64,000 bases of DNA from Leptolinea sp964420995 (GCA_964420995.1 CAYQUX010000009.1:79135-143134), one strand, 5' to 3'. Numbered from the stretch's first letter, positions 17,443-25,151 are shown. The notes: a model not told the origin generated them from the sequence alone. Program-made: numbers and translations.

Positions 17443-18129
17443 ATGTTGTTTTCCAGAGAATTTGTGATGGGAGTCATTCGAAAATTTTGCGAGCTGACCA
17501 TTCGGCCGCATATGGAACCTTTGACGCAGGTGCCCATGACCGGGCCGTACCTGATCGCCGGGAATCACATCAATACCATGGACGGGCTGGTCATGTTTAC
17601 CTATATCCAACCCCGGCCGTTGACCACTTTAAGCAAGGAAGAGAACTTCTCCAATCCATTAAATCGCATGGTCTCTGAAGCCTGGGGCGCCATTCCGATC
17701 AAACGCGGGACGGTGGACAACACGGCTATGAACCTCTGTCTGGATGCCTTAAAGGAAGGGAAGATGCTGGCCATACTCCCCGAAGGCACTCGTTCTCACA
17801 GCGGAGAGATGTCCCAGGGAAAACCGGGTATTCTCCCTCTGGCGGTCAAATCTGGCGTACCGATCGTACCTGTAGCCTTCCACGGGCATGAAAACTTCTG
17901 GCGAAATGTGCTTTCCTTTCGGAAAACGGACTTCTACCTTGAGGTTGGACAGCCTTTTTTGATCAAAGCCACCATGCGCGATCTGGATCGGGAGAAACGC
18001 CAGATCATTACGGATGAGCTGATGTACCGCATCGCCATGCTCCTGCCGGAAAAGTATCGGGGTTATTACTCTGACCTGAGCAAGGCCACCACCAATTACC
18101 TGGAATTTATCACTTTCCCCGAATCATGA
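17443..18129 (+). CDS. plsC: 1-acyl-sn-glycerol-3-phosphate acyltransferase family protein
   Basis: A 228-residue acyltransferase of the PlsC/LPLAT family, which puts the second acyl chain on glycerolipid precursors at the inner membrane face. The catalytic HX4D motif is GNHINTMDG; the second block is AIPIKRG; the third is ILPEGTRSHSGEM; and VPIVPVAFHG is the fourth. Only weak hydrophobicity precedes motif I. The ATG at 17443 follows AAGGAACA. It is the third gene after rsmI-rsmE, with a 40-nt gap, and its last 6 nt overlap the 3' end of the opposing rsmF-like gene. The exact acyl acceptor is inferred from family only. Confidence 0.88.
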   Translation: MLFSREFVMGVIRKFCELTIRPHMEPLTQVPMTGPYLIAGNHINTMDGLVMFTYIQPRPLTTLSKEENFSNPLNRMVSEAWGAIPIKRGTVDNTAMNLCLDALKEGKMLAILPEGTRSHSGEMSQGKPGILPLAVKSGVPIVPVAFHGHENFWRNVLSFRKTDFYLEVGQPFLIKATMRDLDREKRQIITDELMYRIAMLLPEKYRGYYSDLSKATTNYLEFITFPES

Positions 18130-19596
18130 TTTCAATGCCAGGTGGCGCGGCAGCAGATTTTTGATACCACGGTTGGTGACCCGCCCGACACCGATGACCC
18201 TCTCATGTGGATCGGTGATGACCGGATTGGTGCCTTTTTCCCAGGATTGACCATCCGTGCAGGGGATATCCTCCCCGCGCGCCCAGCGGGCTGCCATCGC
18301 CGGGTCAAGCTTGTACCGGTTGTGTTTGATCTCTGCCGGGAAGCGCGTTGCCCATTCAAGGCTGACTTCAAAACCGGTTTCGGTGTAATCTCCCAGGCGC
18401 AATCCGTTGGAGTTTACCGGAAGGCCGGGAAACGAGGATTCAAGCAGCCGGGGAAGGGCATACACACTCTGATGGAAAGATGCCAGACGTACGTCGTATC
18501 GATCCAGAATTTCACGTAGATCCATGCCATACATAAACAAGAATTGCGCCGCGAGCTTTTCCTGATCAGATCTGGAAAGAGTCAGCAGGTGCGATGTATA
18601 CCCATGTCGTGAGAAGCCGCCTTCCGGTTGGCTGGAGAACGGAGCGGTTTTTTGAAGGTGCGCCGCGAAGAATCCGGATGTCCCCAGCCGGTGCGGCCAC
18701 AGGCGTAACGCCCGACGGATTTCGGGTAAAAAGGCAAGGTTGTATGCTTCCTCCAGCCCGGGAGCGTTGATTTGTATCCTTTTATCTGCCTGTGTAATGA
18801 TGACGCTGCCGGCCGTCCGCCGGAGTATGGTGTCCAGAACGCCTTCATCTTCTTCAGGAGCCAGCGTACAGGTGGAATACACCACCTGCCCGCCCGGTTT
18901 GCAAGCCTGCAGGGCACTCATCAGCAATTGTGCCTGTCTTCCCGCGAGGCGGCCGCGTTCGGCTGGTTTGATCTCGCGTTTGTTGCGGTCGCCGGGATGC
19001 AGATTTTCCATGCTGCAGGGCGCGTCCAGCAGAACATAATCGAATGTGTCAGGGAATAAAAGCCCGTATTTCTCTCCGGGAATATTGGTCACCGCGCTGT
19101 TTACCGCGCCCCAGGTTTTCAGCGTGGAACTCAACGCTTGAATGCGCGAGGCGGTGCCATCGTTGGCGATGATCAAGCCTTTGTCCTGAAACCGTGACGC
19201 CAGATGGGTGGTTTTGCCACCGGGGGCGGCTGTGAGATCGAGTATGAGCGGTTGAGGCTTGTCTCCCGATTCGAACAATTCCACCGGCAGCATGGAGGCC
19301 GCGTCTTGAATGTAAAAATATCCCAAACGGCTTTCCAGCGTGCGGCCCGGTGGGATTGCGGACCTTTGCAGGGTGTAGCCGTCCTGGCAGAAGGAGACCG
19401 GTTGAAGCCCCCAACCGTAATCCGCCTGCAGATCGGCCGCCAGCAGGTGAGGGTCACCTTTCAATGTATTCAAACGCAGCGCGGTGGGCGGTGGAGTTTT
19501 CACCGCCTCTTCAAGAGCCGCCGCTTCCGCTTCAGTCAGCAATTCTCGGTAGCGCCCGACGCGGTCACCCGGAGATTTTTCCCTGAGTTTAGTCAT
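18124..19596 (-). CDS. RsmF-like 16S rRNA m5C methyltransferase
   Basis: A 490-residue NOL1/NOP2/Sun family enzyme. The SAM loop DLTAAPGGKTTHLA is at about 120, the motif IV cysteine in LLDAPCS is Cys193, and the catalytic motif VI cysteine in YSTCTL is Cys242. It lacks the NusB-like N-terminal domain of RsmB and has a long C-terminal half ending GIKNLLPRHLA, as in RsmF/YebU, so m5C at 1407 (and perhaps 1400/1404 as in Thermus) is the best guess. The ATG at 19596 overlaps the 3' end of the Rmt-paralogue gene by 8 nt; longer in-frame starts lie deep in that gene. Methylation of G1405 by Arm/Rmt enzymes is known to disturb RsmF action at C1407, which makes the adjacency meaningful. Confidence 0.87.
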   Translation of the reverse strand: MTKLREKSPGDRVGRYRELLTEAEAAALEEAVKTPPPTALRLNTLKGDPHLLAADLQADYGWGLQPVSFCQDGYTLQRSAIPPGRTLESRLGYFYIQDAASMLPVELFESGDKPQPLILDLTAAPGGKTTHLASRFQDKGLIIANDGTASRIQALSSTLKTWGAVNSAVTNIPGEKYGLLFPDTFDYVLLDAPCSMENLHPGDRNKREIKPAERGRLAGRQAQLLMSALQACKPGGQVVYSTCTLAPEEDEGVLDTILRRTAGSVIITQADKRIQINAPGLEEAYNLAFLPEIRRALRLWPHRLGTSGFFAAHLQKTAPFSSQPEGGFSRHGYTSHLLTLSRSDQEKLAAQFLFMYGMDLREILDRYDVRLASFHQSVYALPRLLESSFPGLPVNSNGLRLGDYTETGFEVSLEWATRFPAEIKHNRYKLDPAMAARWARGEDIPCTDGQSWEKGTNPVITDPHERVIGVGRVTNRGIKNLLPRHLALKS

Positions 19597-20410
19597 TGTC
19601 TTTCCGGATACAGAAGACCATTTCATTGCCCACCAGAATTTCGGTAACAGGCCAGTCCAGCCCGGACAGAGTTTCATTTACCAGCTTGCGCTGCCGGTCA
19701 GCCAGGTTAAAGCGGCCGGTCAAATTGGACGCCGGCAGACTGACAACCAGCCAGCGGACGTTCAAAGCTTGCCAGAACGCCCGGTTGCAACCCTTCTGGC
19801 GCTGGTCAAAGCGGTGGGCTTCCTTGAAAAAGAACGCGGCATCCGCCATTTCAGACGGTGGGTTCAACAGAATATCGCCATATTCCGCCTGACCGTTAAT
19901 TCCGGCGGTATGGAAGAAGCGGTTGATCAAATCGACACGCGGCCTGTGCAGGTCATACGCCAGGTAGCGGGTACTGGCCGGGAGTTTCATCCATGGCCAA
20001 CCGAATGGATGCAGGGCGCAGGCCAGATCAAGCAGGCTGTCCGGCCTGCCTGTAACGGCGAAAATCTGCCGATAAAATTCTTCCAGAACCGGCAGGCGCT
20101 CACGGGTAGAGGCGTGGGCTTCAAGCATTCGCCGGCAAAAATCCAGGCAGGCATTTTGATCCGCAATTTTCTCCATTTCGTCCAACTCATGGAATGCCTG
20201 CGCATAGCCGGGGTCGCCTAGGTAAGGGGCGACGATATTGTGCAGTTTTTCGCGGGCCTCATCCACGGCTTTTTCGGGTTTCAAACCGCGGTCCAATCCG
20301 TGTTGGATCAGGTCAATCACGGTGGCAGGCGGTATATCCACGCCGCGGTACTTGCGCCCGGTCAGGATTGGCTGCGCCAGTGCAACGGCATCCCGCGATG
20401 AGTTTTTCAC
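19589..20410 (-). CDS. Diverged paralogue of 16S rRNA m7G1405 methyltransferase (Rmt family)
   Basis: A 273-residue homologue of the gene just upstream and of the Arm/Rmt family. It shares the layout: a helical N-terminal RNA-binding region with KAVDEAREKLHNIV, HASTRERLPVLEEFY at 99-113, and the SAM region LLDLACALHPFGWPWM at 126-141. The glycine of the usual DxACGLxPL loop is Ala132, and the family block LxxLPxLExQ is replaced by KEAHRFDQRQKG. So SAM binding or target position may be changed, or it may be a non-catalytic partner. It overlaps the upstream rmt gene by 4 nt and the rsmF-like gene by 8 nt, so all three are probably translated together. Confidence 0.72.
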   Translation of the reverse strand: MKNSSRDAVALAQPILTGRKYRGVDIPPATVIDLIQHGLDRGLKPEKAVDEAREKLHNIVAPYLGDPGYAQAFHELDEMEKIADQNACLDFCRRMLEAHASTRERLPVLEEFYRQIFAVTGRPDSLLDLACALHPFGWPWMKLPASTRYLAYDLHRPRVDLINRFFHTAGINGQAEYGDILLNPPSEMADAAFFFKEAHRFDQRQKGCNRAFWQALNVRWLVVSLPASNLTGRFNLADRQRKLVNETLSGLDWPVTEILVGNEMVFCIRKDND

Positions 20411-21219
20411 CCGGTTGTCACCCTGAAAACCAGCTCGTTGGCGAATTCAAAACGCTTTACCTGCCAGGGGCGGCCATTTGCCAGACGGTTGAAATCGGCT
20501 TCGTAGGTGGCGCCCATACCCTTGCGGCTGCCTCCCAGTGTGCGCAGTGGATAGCTGATGACCAGCGCCCGGGCGTTTATCCGGTCAATCAGATCGGCTG
20601 CCAGCCCTTTGCCCTGCTGCTCCAGGCATGGCAGGGTCTTCAGGATAAGCACGACGTCATACTTGCGATCAATCGGGTAACTGACCAGGTCGCCTTCTAC
20701 GGCATTCCCCGGCACTCTCATGTGATCAAAGAAGGACTGTAAATTCACAGCCAACCGGTGATACATATCCACAGCGGTGTACGTTGTATTAGCCTGAATG
20801 GGCATCCATGGAAGTGAGAGCGGGGTCAACCCGCAGGCCAGATCCAGAATGGAGTGGATAGCAGGCAGACCGTCAAGAACCTCGTGGAAGAAGCGTTCGA
20901 GAATGGGCAGGCGTTCTTTTGTGGAAGCGTGTGCCTCCATCTTCTTCAGGCAAAAAGCCTGAACCCGGGGTGACGTTATTTCACGCGGGAGGGCTGATAT
21001 TTCGGCTGAAAAATCTGCTTCTTCCAGCATGTCAGCCAGATAGGCACCGCCTATCTGGTGCAACCGGCTGCGGATGGATTTGACCAGCTCGCGGCTTTTT
21101 AGCCCCTTGCGGCCCTCACCTTCACAGATCCTACGGATGACATCGATATGAATATCCCGGTAAGCCTCACCGGCCGCCGCCTGGCGGATGACATCCTCAA
21201 CAGTCAGGATGGCTCTCAT
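20407..21219 (-). CDS. 16S rRNA (guanine-1405 N7)-methyltransferase, Arm/Rmt type
   Basis: A 270-residue protein close in layout to RmtB/ArmA, the enzymes that methylate G1405 and give high-level resistance to 4,6-disubstituted aminoglycosides. Recognisable blocks are the N-terminal RNA-binding helices (SIRSRLHQIGGAY), HASTKERLPIL at 97-107, the SAM loop LDLACGLTPLSL at 125-136, ILKTLPCLEQQGKG at 192-205, and YPLRTLGGSRKGM at 223-235, all intact. It sits in an operon of RNA-modification genes, not in a mobile element, so it looks like a resident housekeeping or intrinsic-resistance gene. The 6-nt gap after tgt and 4-nt overlap with the next gene indicate co-expression. Confidence 0.86.
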   Translation of the reverse strand: MRAILTVEDVIRQAAAGEAYRDIHIDVIRRICEGEGRKGLKSRELVKSIRSRLHQIGGAYLADMLEEADFSAEISALPREITSPRVQAFCLKKMEAHASTKERLPILERFFHEVLDGLPAIHSILDLACGLTPLSLPWMPIQANTTYTAVDMYHRLAVNLQSFFDHMRVPGNAVEGDLVSYPIDRKYDVVLILKTLPCLEQQGKGLAADLIDRINARALVISYPLRTLGGSRKGMGATYEADFNRLANGRPWQVKRFEFANELVFRVTTG

Positions 21220-21225
21220 CGATCC

Positions 21226-22317
21226 TCAAACCAGAAGCTCGCACAGGCGGGTCATAAAGCGCAGGTTGTGCAGGGTGGCCAGCCGCTGGTAGCTGCTGTC
21301 ACCGATTTTGAACAGGTGGTGCAGATACCCGCGGGAATAGCGCGAGCATACCGGGCAGTCGCAGCCCTCCGAAACCGGACGAGAATCGCGCATGAAGCGG
21401 TCATCTGTGCAATATATGTAATCCAGCCAGTTGCTGGTGGTCATCAGGCTGTTTTTCTCAGGGGTATACCTTTCTTCAAAAGCATATAACCGGCCATGAC
21501 GCGCGTCACGGGTGGGCATGGCGCAGTCGAACAGGCCGTATCCCAGACGCCAGCAGGCGGTCAGGTTAAGCGGATGACCGATGCCCAGGGCGTGCATGGG
21601 GAACTGCGTGGGCACAAGTTCGCGGGTCAGGCTGATGATATCTTCGAGCAAGGCGCCGGCGGAATCGATCGGCCAGCCACCGTACCCGAATCCGTCGAAA
21701 CCGATGTCCAGCAGCGCGGCGGCGCATTCTTTGCGCAGGTCTTCCTCACCGCCCCCCTGGATCACGCCGAAGATCAGCGGACGATTTTCCGCGGGGATTT
21801 TCTTCTGTTCCATCAATCGGTCAAATTCACGCCGCCCGCGTTTGGCCCAGGCAATGGTGCGTTTGATGGATTGCTCCTGTTCTGCACGGGATGATTCCAC
21901 GTCGGTGCAATCATCCAGGCAGATGACCACATCCGTCCCAAAGCCTACCTGGAGTTGCACTGATTTTTCGGGAGTCAGGTTGATCTTGCGGGAAGAACCT
22001 TCCGGTTGAAAGATGATCCCATCATTACCCAACCGCCCGTATTTTGGGTTTTGGCGGATCAGTGAATACGCCTGAAAACCGCCCGAATCGGTGATGATCG
22101 GTCGATTCCAGCCGCTCATTTTATGCAGGCCGCCCAGCGACTGCACGGTCATGCTGCCGGGGTGCTGCATTAGATGGAAGGCGTTCATCACCACCGATTG
22201 GATCTTGACGGCTTCAAGGTCAATGGAATCCACAGCCCTAACCACTGCCTGGGTTGAATCAGGCATGTAGACCGGCAGGGTCAGATCACCGTGTTGCAAA
22301 TGAAGAGAGGAAGTCAC
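21226..22317 (-). CDS. tgt: tRNA-guanine transglycosylase family protein
   Basis: A 363-residue TGT enzyme; the family replaces guanine at the wobble position of certain tRNAs with a 7-deazaguanine base (preQ1 in most bacteria) on the way to queuosine. Visible are NAFHLMQHPG, IITDSGGFQAYSL with the catalytic Asp, ICLDDCTD, MHALGIGHPLNL, FDCAMPTRDARHG with the second catalytic Asp, and the zinc site CDCPVC with a downstream His. The base-recognition loop, usually GGLAVGE, reads GYGGWPID, so base preference may differ. I use the GTG at 22317: it is just past the VOC stop and a TATAAT lies 6 nt before it. No queuosine synthesis genes are nearby. Confidence 0.86.
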   Translation of the reverse strand: MTSSLHLQHGDLTLPVYMPDSTQAVVRAVDSIDLEAVKIQSVVMNAFHLMQHPGSMTVQSLGGLHKMSGWNRPIITDSGGFQAYSLIRQNPKYGRLGNDGIIFQPEGSSRKINLTPEKSVQLQVGFGTDVVICLDDCTDVESSRAEQEQSIKRTIAWAKRGRREFDRLMEQKKIPAENRPLIFGVIQGGGEEDLRKECAAALLDIGFDGFGYGGWPIDSAGALLEDIISLTRELVPTQFPMHALGIGHPLNLTACWRLGYGLFDCAMPTRDARHGRLYAFEERYTPEKNSLMTTSNWLDYIYCTDDRFMRDSRPVSEGCDCPVCSRYSRGYLHHLFKIGDSSYQRLATLHNLRFMTRLCELLV

Positions 22318-22324
22318 GTTTGAA

Positions 22325-22705
22325 TTATAGTGTGATTTCAACCCGGTTCCCATCCGGATCGAGAACCACGGATTCGTAGTAACCGTCCCCGGTCCATCGT
22401 GGTCCGTCAATATGCGGATAGCCGTCGGCTTTTATGCGTGCGGTGAGTTGATCCACGGCTTCCACACTGCCCACCGAAAAGGCGATGTGGATCAAACCCA
22501 GATGCGGGCTTTCCACATTGTGGTTGATCTGTGGATTATTCATCACTTCCAGGCGTAATCCGTCCGGGAAAACGAGAAACCGGGAGGTGTAGTTTTTCGC
22601 CGGGTTGTGATAGGGCGGTTTGATTTCCGCGAGAAAATAGCGGGCGTAAAAATCAGCCAGACGGTCAATATCAGTTGTCCAGCAGGCAATATGGTCAAGT
22701 CGCAT
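22325..22705 (-). CDS. VOC superfamily (glyoxalase/dioxygenase-like) protein
   Basis: A 126-residue single-domain vicinal-oxygen-chelate protein built from two beta-alpha-beta-beta-beta halves. Likely metal ligands are His5 in LDHIACWT, Glu in LRLEVMNN, His in LIHIAFSVG, and Glu in NRVEITL near the end. Such small VOC proteins include lactoylglutathione lyase-like enzymes and antibiotic-binding proteins; sequence alone does not tell which. The pattern with YHNPAKNYTSRFLVF resembles the glyoxalase-I-like branch. The ATG follows CAGGAAAAACC. It is first in the minus-strand group, 7 nt before tgt, but a -10-like hexamer at the junction suggests tgt also has its own start. Confidence 0.82.
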   Translation of the reverse strand: MRLDHIACWTTDIDRLADFYARYFLAEIKPPYHNPAKNYTSRFLVFPDGLRLEVMNNPQINHNVESPHLGLIHIAFSVGSVEAVDQLTARIKADGYPHIDGPRWTGDGYYESVVLDPDGNRVEITL

Positions 22706-22723
22706 GGTTTTTCCTGGAAATAA

Positions 22724-22750
22724 TTCGGGGCGGTCATTGACCGCCCCGAA
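22724..22750 (-). terminator. Terminator of the NBR1-Ig lipoprotein gene
   Basis: A perfect 12-bp stem TTCGGGGCGGTC with its complement and a 3-nt loop, then TTATTT on the minus strand. It lies between the lipoprotein gene and the VOC gene. Confidence 0.75.
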
Positions 22751-22770
22751 GAAATCTACAGAGTGGATGG

Positions 22771-23820
22771 CTAGTTACAGGTCAGGGTGAACGTTCCGCC
22801 TGAAGAGAACAACTGGTGATTGGGATTGTCAATATACAGCAGCAACTGGCTGGCAAAGCTGCCGGCGCCGGTTTGCACATAAGAGTAGTTCGTGGTCACA
22901 TCTTGCGTACCACCACCGGAGAAGTCCACAGAACCAGACGCCACAGCGGTGCCGTCTGTCTTGCGCCATTCATAGGTCACGGTGCCGGTGCCGCTGGCGG
23001 TGATCTTGCCGGTGAAGATGTAATTTACGCCGGCAGTACAATTGGCTACCGTTGTTGTCAGGTTGGCCGGACTGACGGAAATGCTGGCGCTGGTCACGGC
23101 GAAACCACTGGTTGAACCGGTTCCGGTGGCAGCCGTGCTGCCAGAGTTGATCAACACCCAGAATGCCTGGTCGCCATTGATGCCCCAGCCAAAGGCTCCG
23201 CCGCCCGCGTTCTGCAGACGCCAGTAACCCTGATGCGATCCCGCGCTGGCCGGTGCAACCAGATTGACCGAAAGGTTGATGGCCTGACCGGGTAAAACAT
23301 TCCCGGGCAGATTCGTGTATGCCTGCCCGCCCATCTGCTCGCCTGAGGCGTAAACCAGGGCGTAGCCGGTTGTCCAGGTGCAGGAACCTGAATTTTTTAA
23401 TGACCAGGTTTTGGTGAAGGTCGCGCCGGGTGCCACATAGCTGTTATCCGGGTAGGTGACGTCGGCTACGAAATCCGCACGGTCACATGGGATGGGCACA
23501 AACGTGGACGTAGGAGGCCGGGTGGCTGTCGGTTCCCTGGTGGGAACCAGTGTGTATGGCGCTGTAATTGTGGGCTGCGGGGGTGCCTGGGTCGCAATGG
23601 ACGGCAGCCCGGGTTTTAGTGTCTCGGTAAAAATTGGAGGCAGAGTTTTGGCGCCGCCACCGGCTTCCGCGGCCTGAGTACGCAATACTTCAACTGTTTT
23701 GGCAGCCGAAGTTCTTACCGCATCGGCTTCAGACAGCGATGATCCAAAGGGTAGGTTACAGGCTGACAGAAGCAGAATGGCTGTTAGGAATAAACAGACT
23801 AATTTGATTGATCGCTGCAT
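22771..23820 (-). CDS. NBR1-Ig domain lipoprotein
   Basis: A 349-residue lipoprotein. The ATG at 23820 has AAGGAGGAG just upstream. The signal ends in the lipobox LLLSACN (Cys about 20). A helical stretch (SEADAVRTSAAKTVEVLRTQ) and a Pro/Thr linker lead to an NBR1-Ig-like domain at about 110-220, recognised by the spacing of TWSLKNSGSCTWTTGYALVY, the MGG repeat and SHQGYWRLQNAGGGAFGWG. The last 100 residues form a second beta-rich domain with a Cys pair (NCTAGV and LTCN). NBR1-Ig modules are frequent in exported Anaerolineae proteins and are thought to bind surface polymers or other proteins. It is a single-gene unit with its own terminator. Confidence 0.8.
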   Translation of the reverse strand: MQRSIKLVCLFLTAILLLSACNLPFGSSLSEADAVRTSAAKTVEVLRTQAAEAGGGAKTLPPIFTETLKPGLPSIATQAPPQPTITAPYTLVPTREPTATRPPTSTFVPIPCDRADFVADVTYPDNSYVAPGATFTKTWSLKNSGSCTWTTGYALVYASGEQMGGQAYTNLPGNVLPGQAINLSVNLVAPASAGSHQGYWRLQNAGGGAFGWGINGDQAFWVLINSGSTAATGTGSTSGFAVTSASISVSPANLTTTVANCTAGVNYIFTGKITASGTGTVTYEWRKTDGTAVASGSVDFSGGGTQDVTTNYSYVQTGAGSFASQLLLYIDNPNHQLFSSGGTFTLTCN

Positions 23821-24171
23821 AGGGCTCCTCCTTGTAAATGGACGCAGTCGCAGTCGAAATTGTTCCAGAAAACCTGGAATATGGTGCAAGAAGAACGCCA
23901 TTAATTCTTTTTAATCTACTTTGGATGATATCACAGCGCGTGAAAAAATCCTATTTTTATCATTGTTTTTTTCCTGATGAGAGCGGTTTTGCGGCTGTTT
24001 TTTAAGAAATCAGCGAAATAAGTGTTTTTCGGAGTAGTTTTAATGGGTATTTTACGTCTTATTTGGGGTAATAGTGGTTAAATTGAAATCGGTGAGAGGA
24101 ATAAGTCTTCAGGTTTTTTCGCTTATTCCGATAACCATTTTGTAGGTAAGAACATTAACTTCGCTTCCGAT
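23821..24171. other. Divergent intergenic region before the riboswitches
   Basis: AT-rich spacer carrying the NBR1-lipoprotein ribosome site on one side and the promoter of the riboswitch transcript on the other. An 8-bp hairpin GGAATAAG/CTTATTCC with a 16-nt T-rich loop lies at 24098-24129, about 45 nt before the first riboswitch. I could not place the promoter with confidence. Confidence 0.35.
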
Positions 24172-24260
24172 AATGGCAAATCCGGTGAAAACCGGAGACG
24201 CAAAACCATGGGTCTGCCGCCGGCCTGAACCGGCAAGATTGCCAGGTTGCCGAAGAAGGA
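24172..24260 (+). promoter_or_regulatory. Cyclic di-GMP-I riboswitch (GEMM), first of two
   Basis: The segment shows the GEMM-I pattern: GGCAAATCC, a P2 stem TCCGGT/ACCGGA capped by GAAA, then GACGCAAA, GGGTCT, a GC-rich P3 arm GCCGG/CCGGC, and GCCAGGTTGCCG closing P1. This matches the class that binds cyclic di-GMP with the GAAA loop docking onto P3. It is followed 20 nt later by its own intrinsic terminator, so ligand binding probably controls readthrough toward the sortase-like gene. Confidence 0.88.
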
Positions 24261-24279
24261 TGAGTATCCTGAATTCGCG

Positions 24280-24312
24280 AACAACCCTGGCAGGCGCAGG
24301 GTTGTTTTATTG
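24280..24312 (+). terminator. Terminator of the first c-di-GMP riboswitch
   Basis: A 10-bp stem AACAACCCTG/CAGGGTTGTT with a 7-nt loop and a TTATT tail, directly after the first GEMM element and before the second. It is the probable expression platform. Confidence 0.85.
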
Positions 24313-24332
24313 TCAGAGACGGAAGCCATCCA

Positions 24333-24418
24333 CCCGACAAGGGCAAACCCGGTGAAAACCGGGGACGCAAAGTCACGGGTCTACATCCATTAAGGATAGG
24401 ACCGCCGGACTACCGAAC
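24333..24418 (+). promoter_or_regulatory. Cyclic di-GMP-I riboswitch (GEMM), second of two
   Basis: A second GEMM-I element: AAGGGCAAACC, P2 stem CCCGGT/ACCGGG with GAAA loop, GGGACGCAAAG, CACGGGTCTA, a P3 arm ATCC/GGAT, GGATAG, and CGGACTACCG. No T-tailed terminator follows; a small hairpin TGGATG/CATCCA lies at 24419-24435 and the coding start is only 58 nt away, so this copy may act on translation or through the hairpin. A three-codon ORF (ATG AAA GAG TGA, 24464-24475) ends 1 nt before the start codon of the sortase-like gene. Confidence 0.87.
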
Positions 24419-24476
24419 TGGATGTGTTCCATCCACCTCGAGCAATTGTAAAGAGCCCTTGTCATGAAAGAGTGAC

Positions 24477-25127
24477 ATGGGTTTTCTTTCCAAAATCTCC
24501 CGATTTTTCCTGACATCAATCACAGCCTTTGTGCTGGGGGTTCAATCTCCGGTTTTCACACTGGCTGTGGTTCCGGTGACCGGAACCGCGTTAGTCGCGG
24601 AGAACCGCATTACCGATACCGCGGTCATGCCGCTGCAGGATTTTATCGATCACGTCAAAAATGGCGATAAAGGTAGCATCACCGGGTTGTATTCCGAGGA
24701 GACTTTCTCGCTGCGGGTGATGCAGCAGCCGTCCGGGAAACCCGGTTTTGTTTCACCGGTGGAAGGCATTGCCACCCAGTTTGGTATGGCATCCAAAAAT
24801 AATGTAACCGGGATGCTGGCGCACAATTTCTCCTCAGGCCGTTTATTTTTTAATTTGACATCCGGCGATCAGGTGGATGTGATCTACGGCGACGGAACCG
24901 TTAAGGAATACCGGGTGGATGCGATCCGGCGTTTCCAGGCGTTATCCCCGAAGAGTTCGGCCAGCGAATTTGTTGACCTGGAAAGTGGAGAAAAACTGAG
25001 CGCCATCAACCTTTTCAACCGCATGTACGGCGGTCAGCACCATCTGACCCTGCAAACCTGCATTCAACAGGGTGATGAAGATTCATGGGGTCGCATCTTT
25101 ATCATCGCACAACCAATCGTGAATTAA
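24477..25127 (+). CDS. Sortase-like exported protein under c-di-GMP riboswitch control
   Basis: A 216-residue protein with an N-terminal membrane segment (about 8-32) and a C-terminal domain with the three sortase catalytic positions: His116 in GMLAHN, Cys195 in LTLQTC (the TLxTC motif) and Arg206 in WGRIFIIA. Between them runs the beta-barrel pattern LTSGDQVDVIYGDGTVKEYRV typical of class E/F-like sortases. Sortases are cysteine transpeptidases that attach or join surface proteins; a target signal was not identified in this window. The gene stands alone behind two c-di-GMP riboswitches and is closed by a strong terminator, so the second messenger appears to control a surface-processing enzyme. 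The ribosome site (AAAGAG) is weak. Confidence 0.78.
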   Translation: MGFLSKISRFFLTSITAFVLGVQSPVFTLAVVPVTGTALVAENRITDTAVMPLQDFIDHVKNGDKGSITGLYSEETFSLRVMQQPSGKPGFVSPVEGIATQFGMASKNNVTGMLAHNFSSGRLFFNLTSGDQVDVIYGDGTVKEYRVDAIRRFQALSPKSSASEFVDLESGEKLSAINLFNRMYGGQHHLTLQTCIQQGDEDSWGRIFIIAQPIVN

Positions 25128-25151
25128 AAAGTCAATTAAAATCATCTGCCC

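Noticed and set aside
24098..24129. Intrinsic terminator before the first c-di-GMP riboswitch
   Set aside because: The stem is good, but the T-run is in the loop and none follows the stem.
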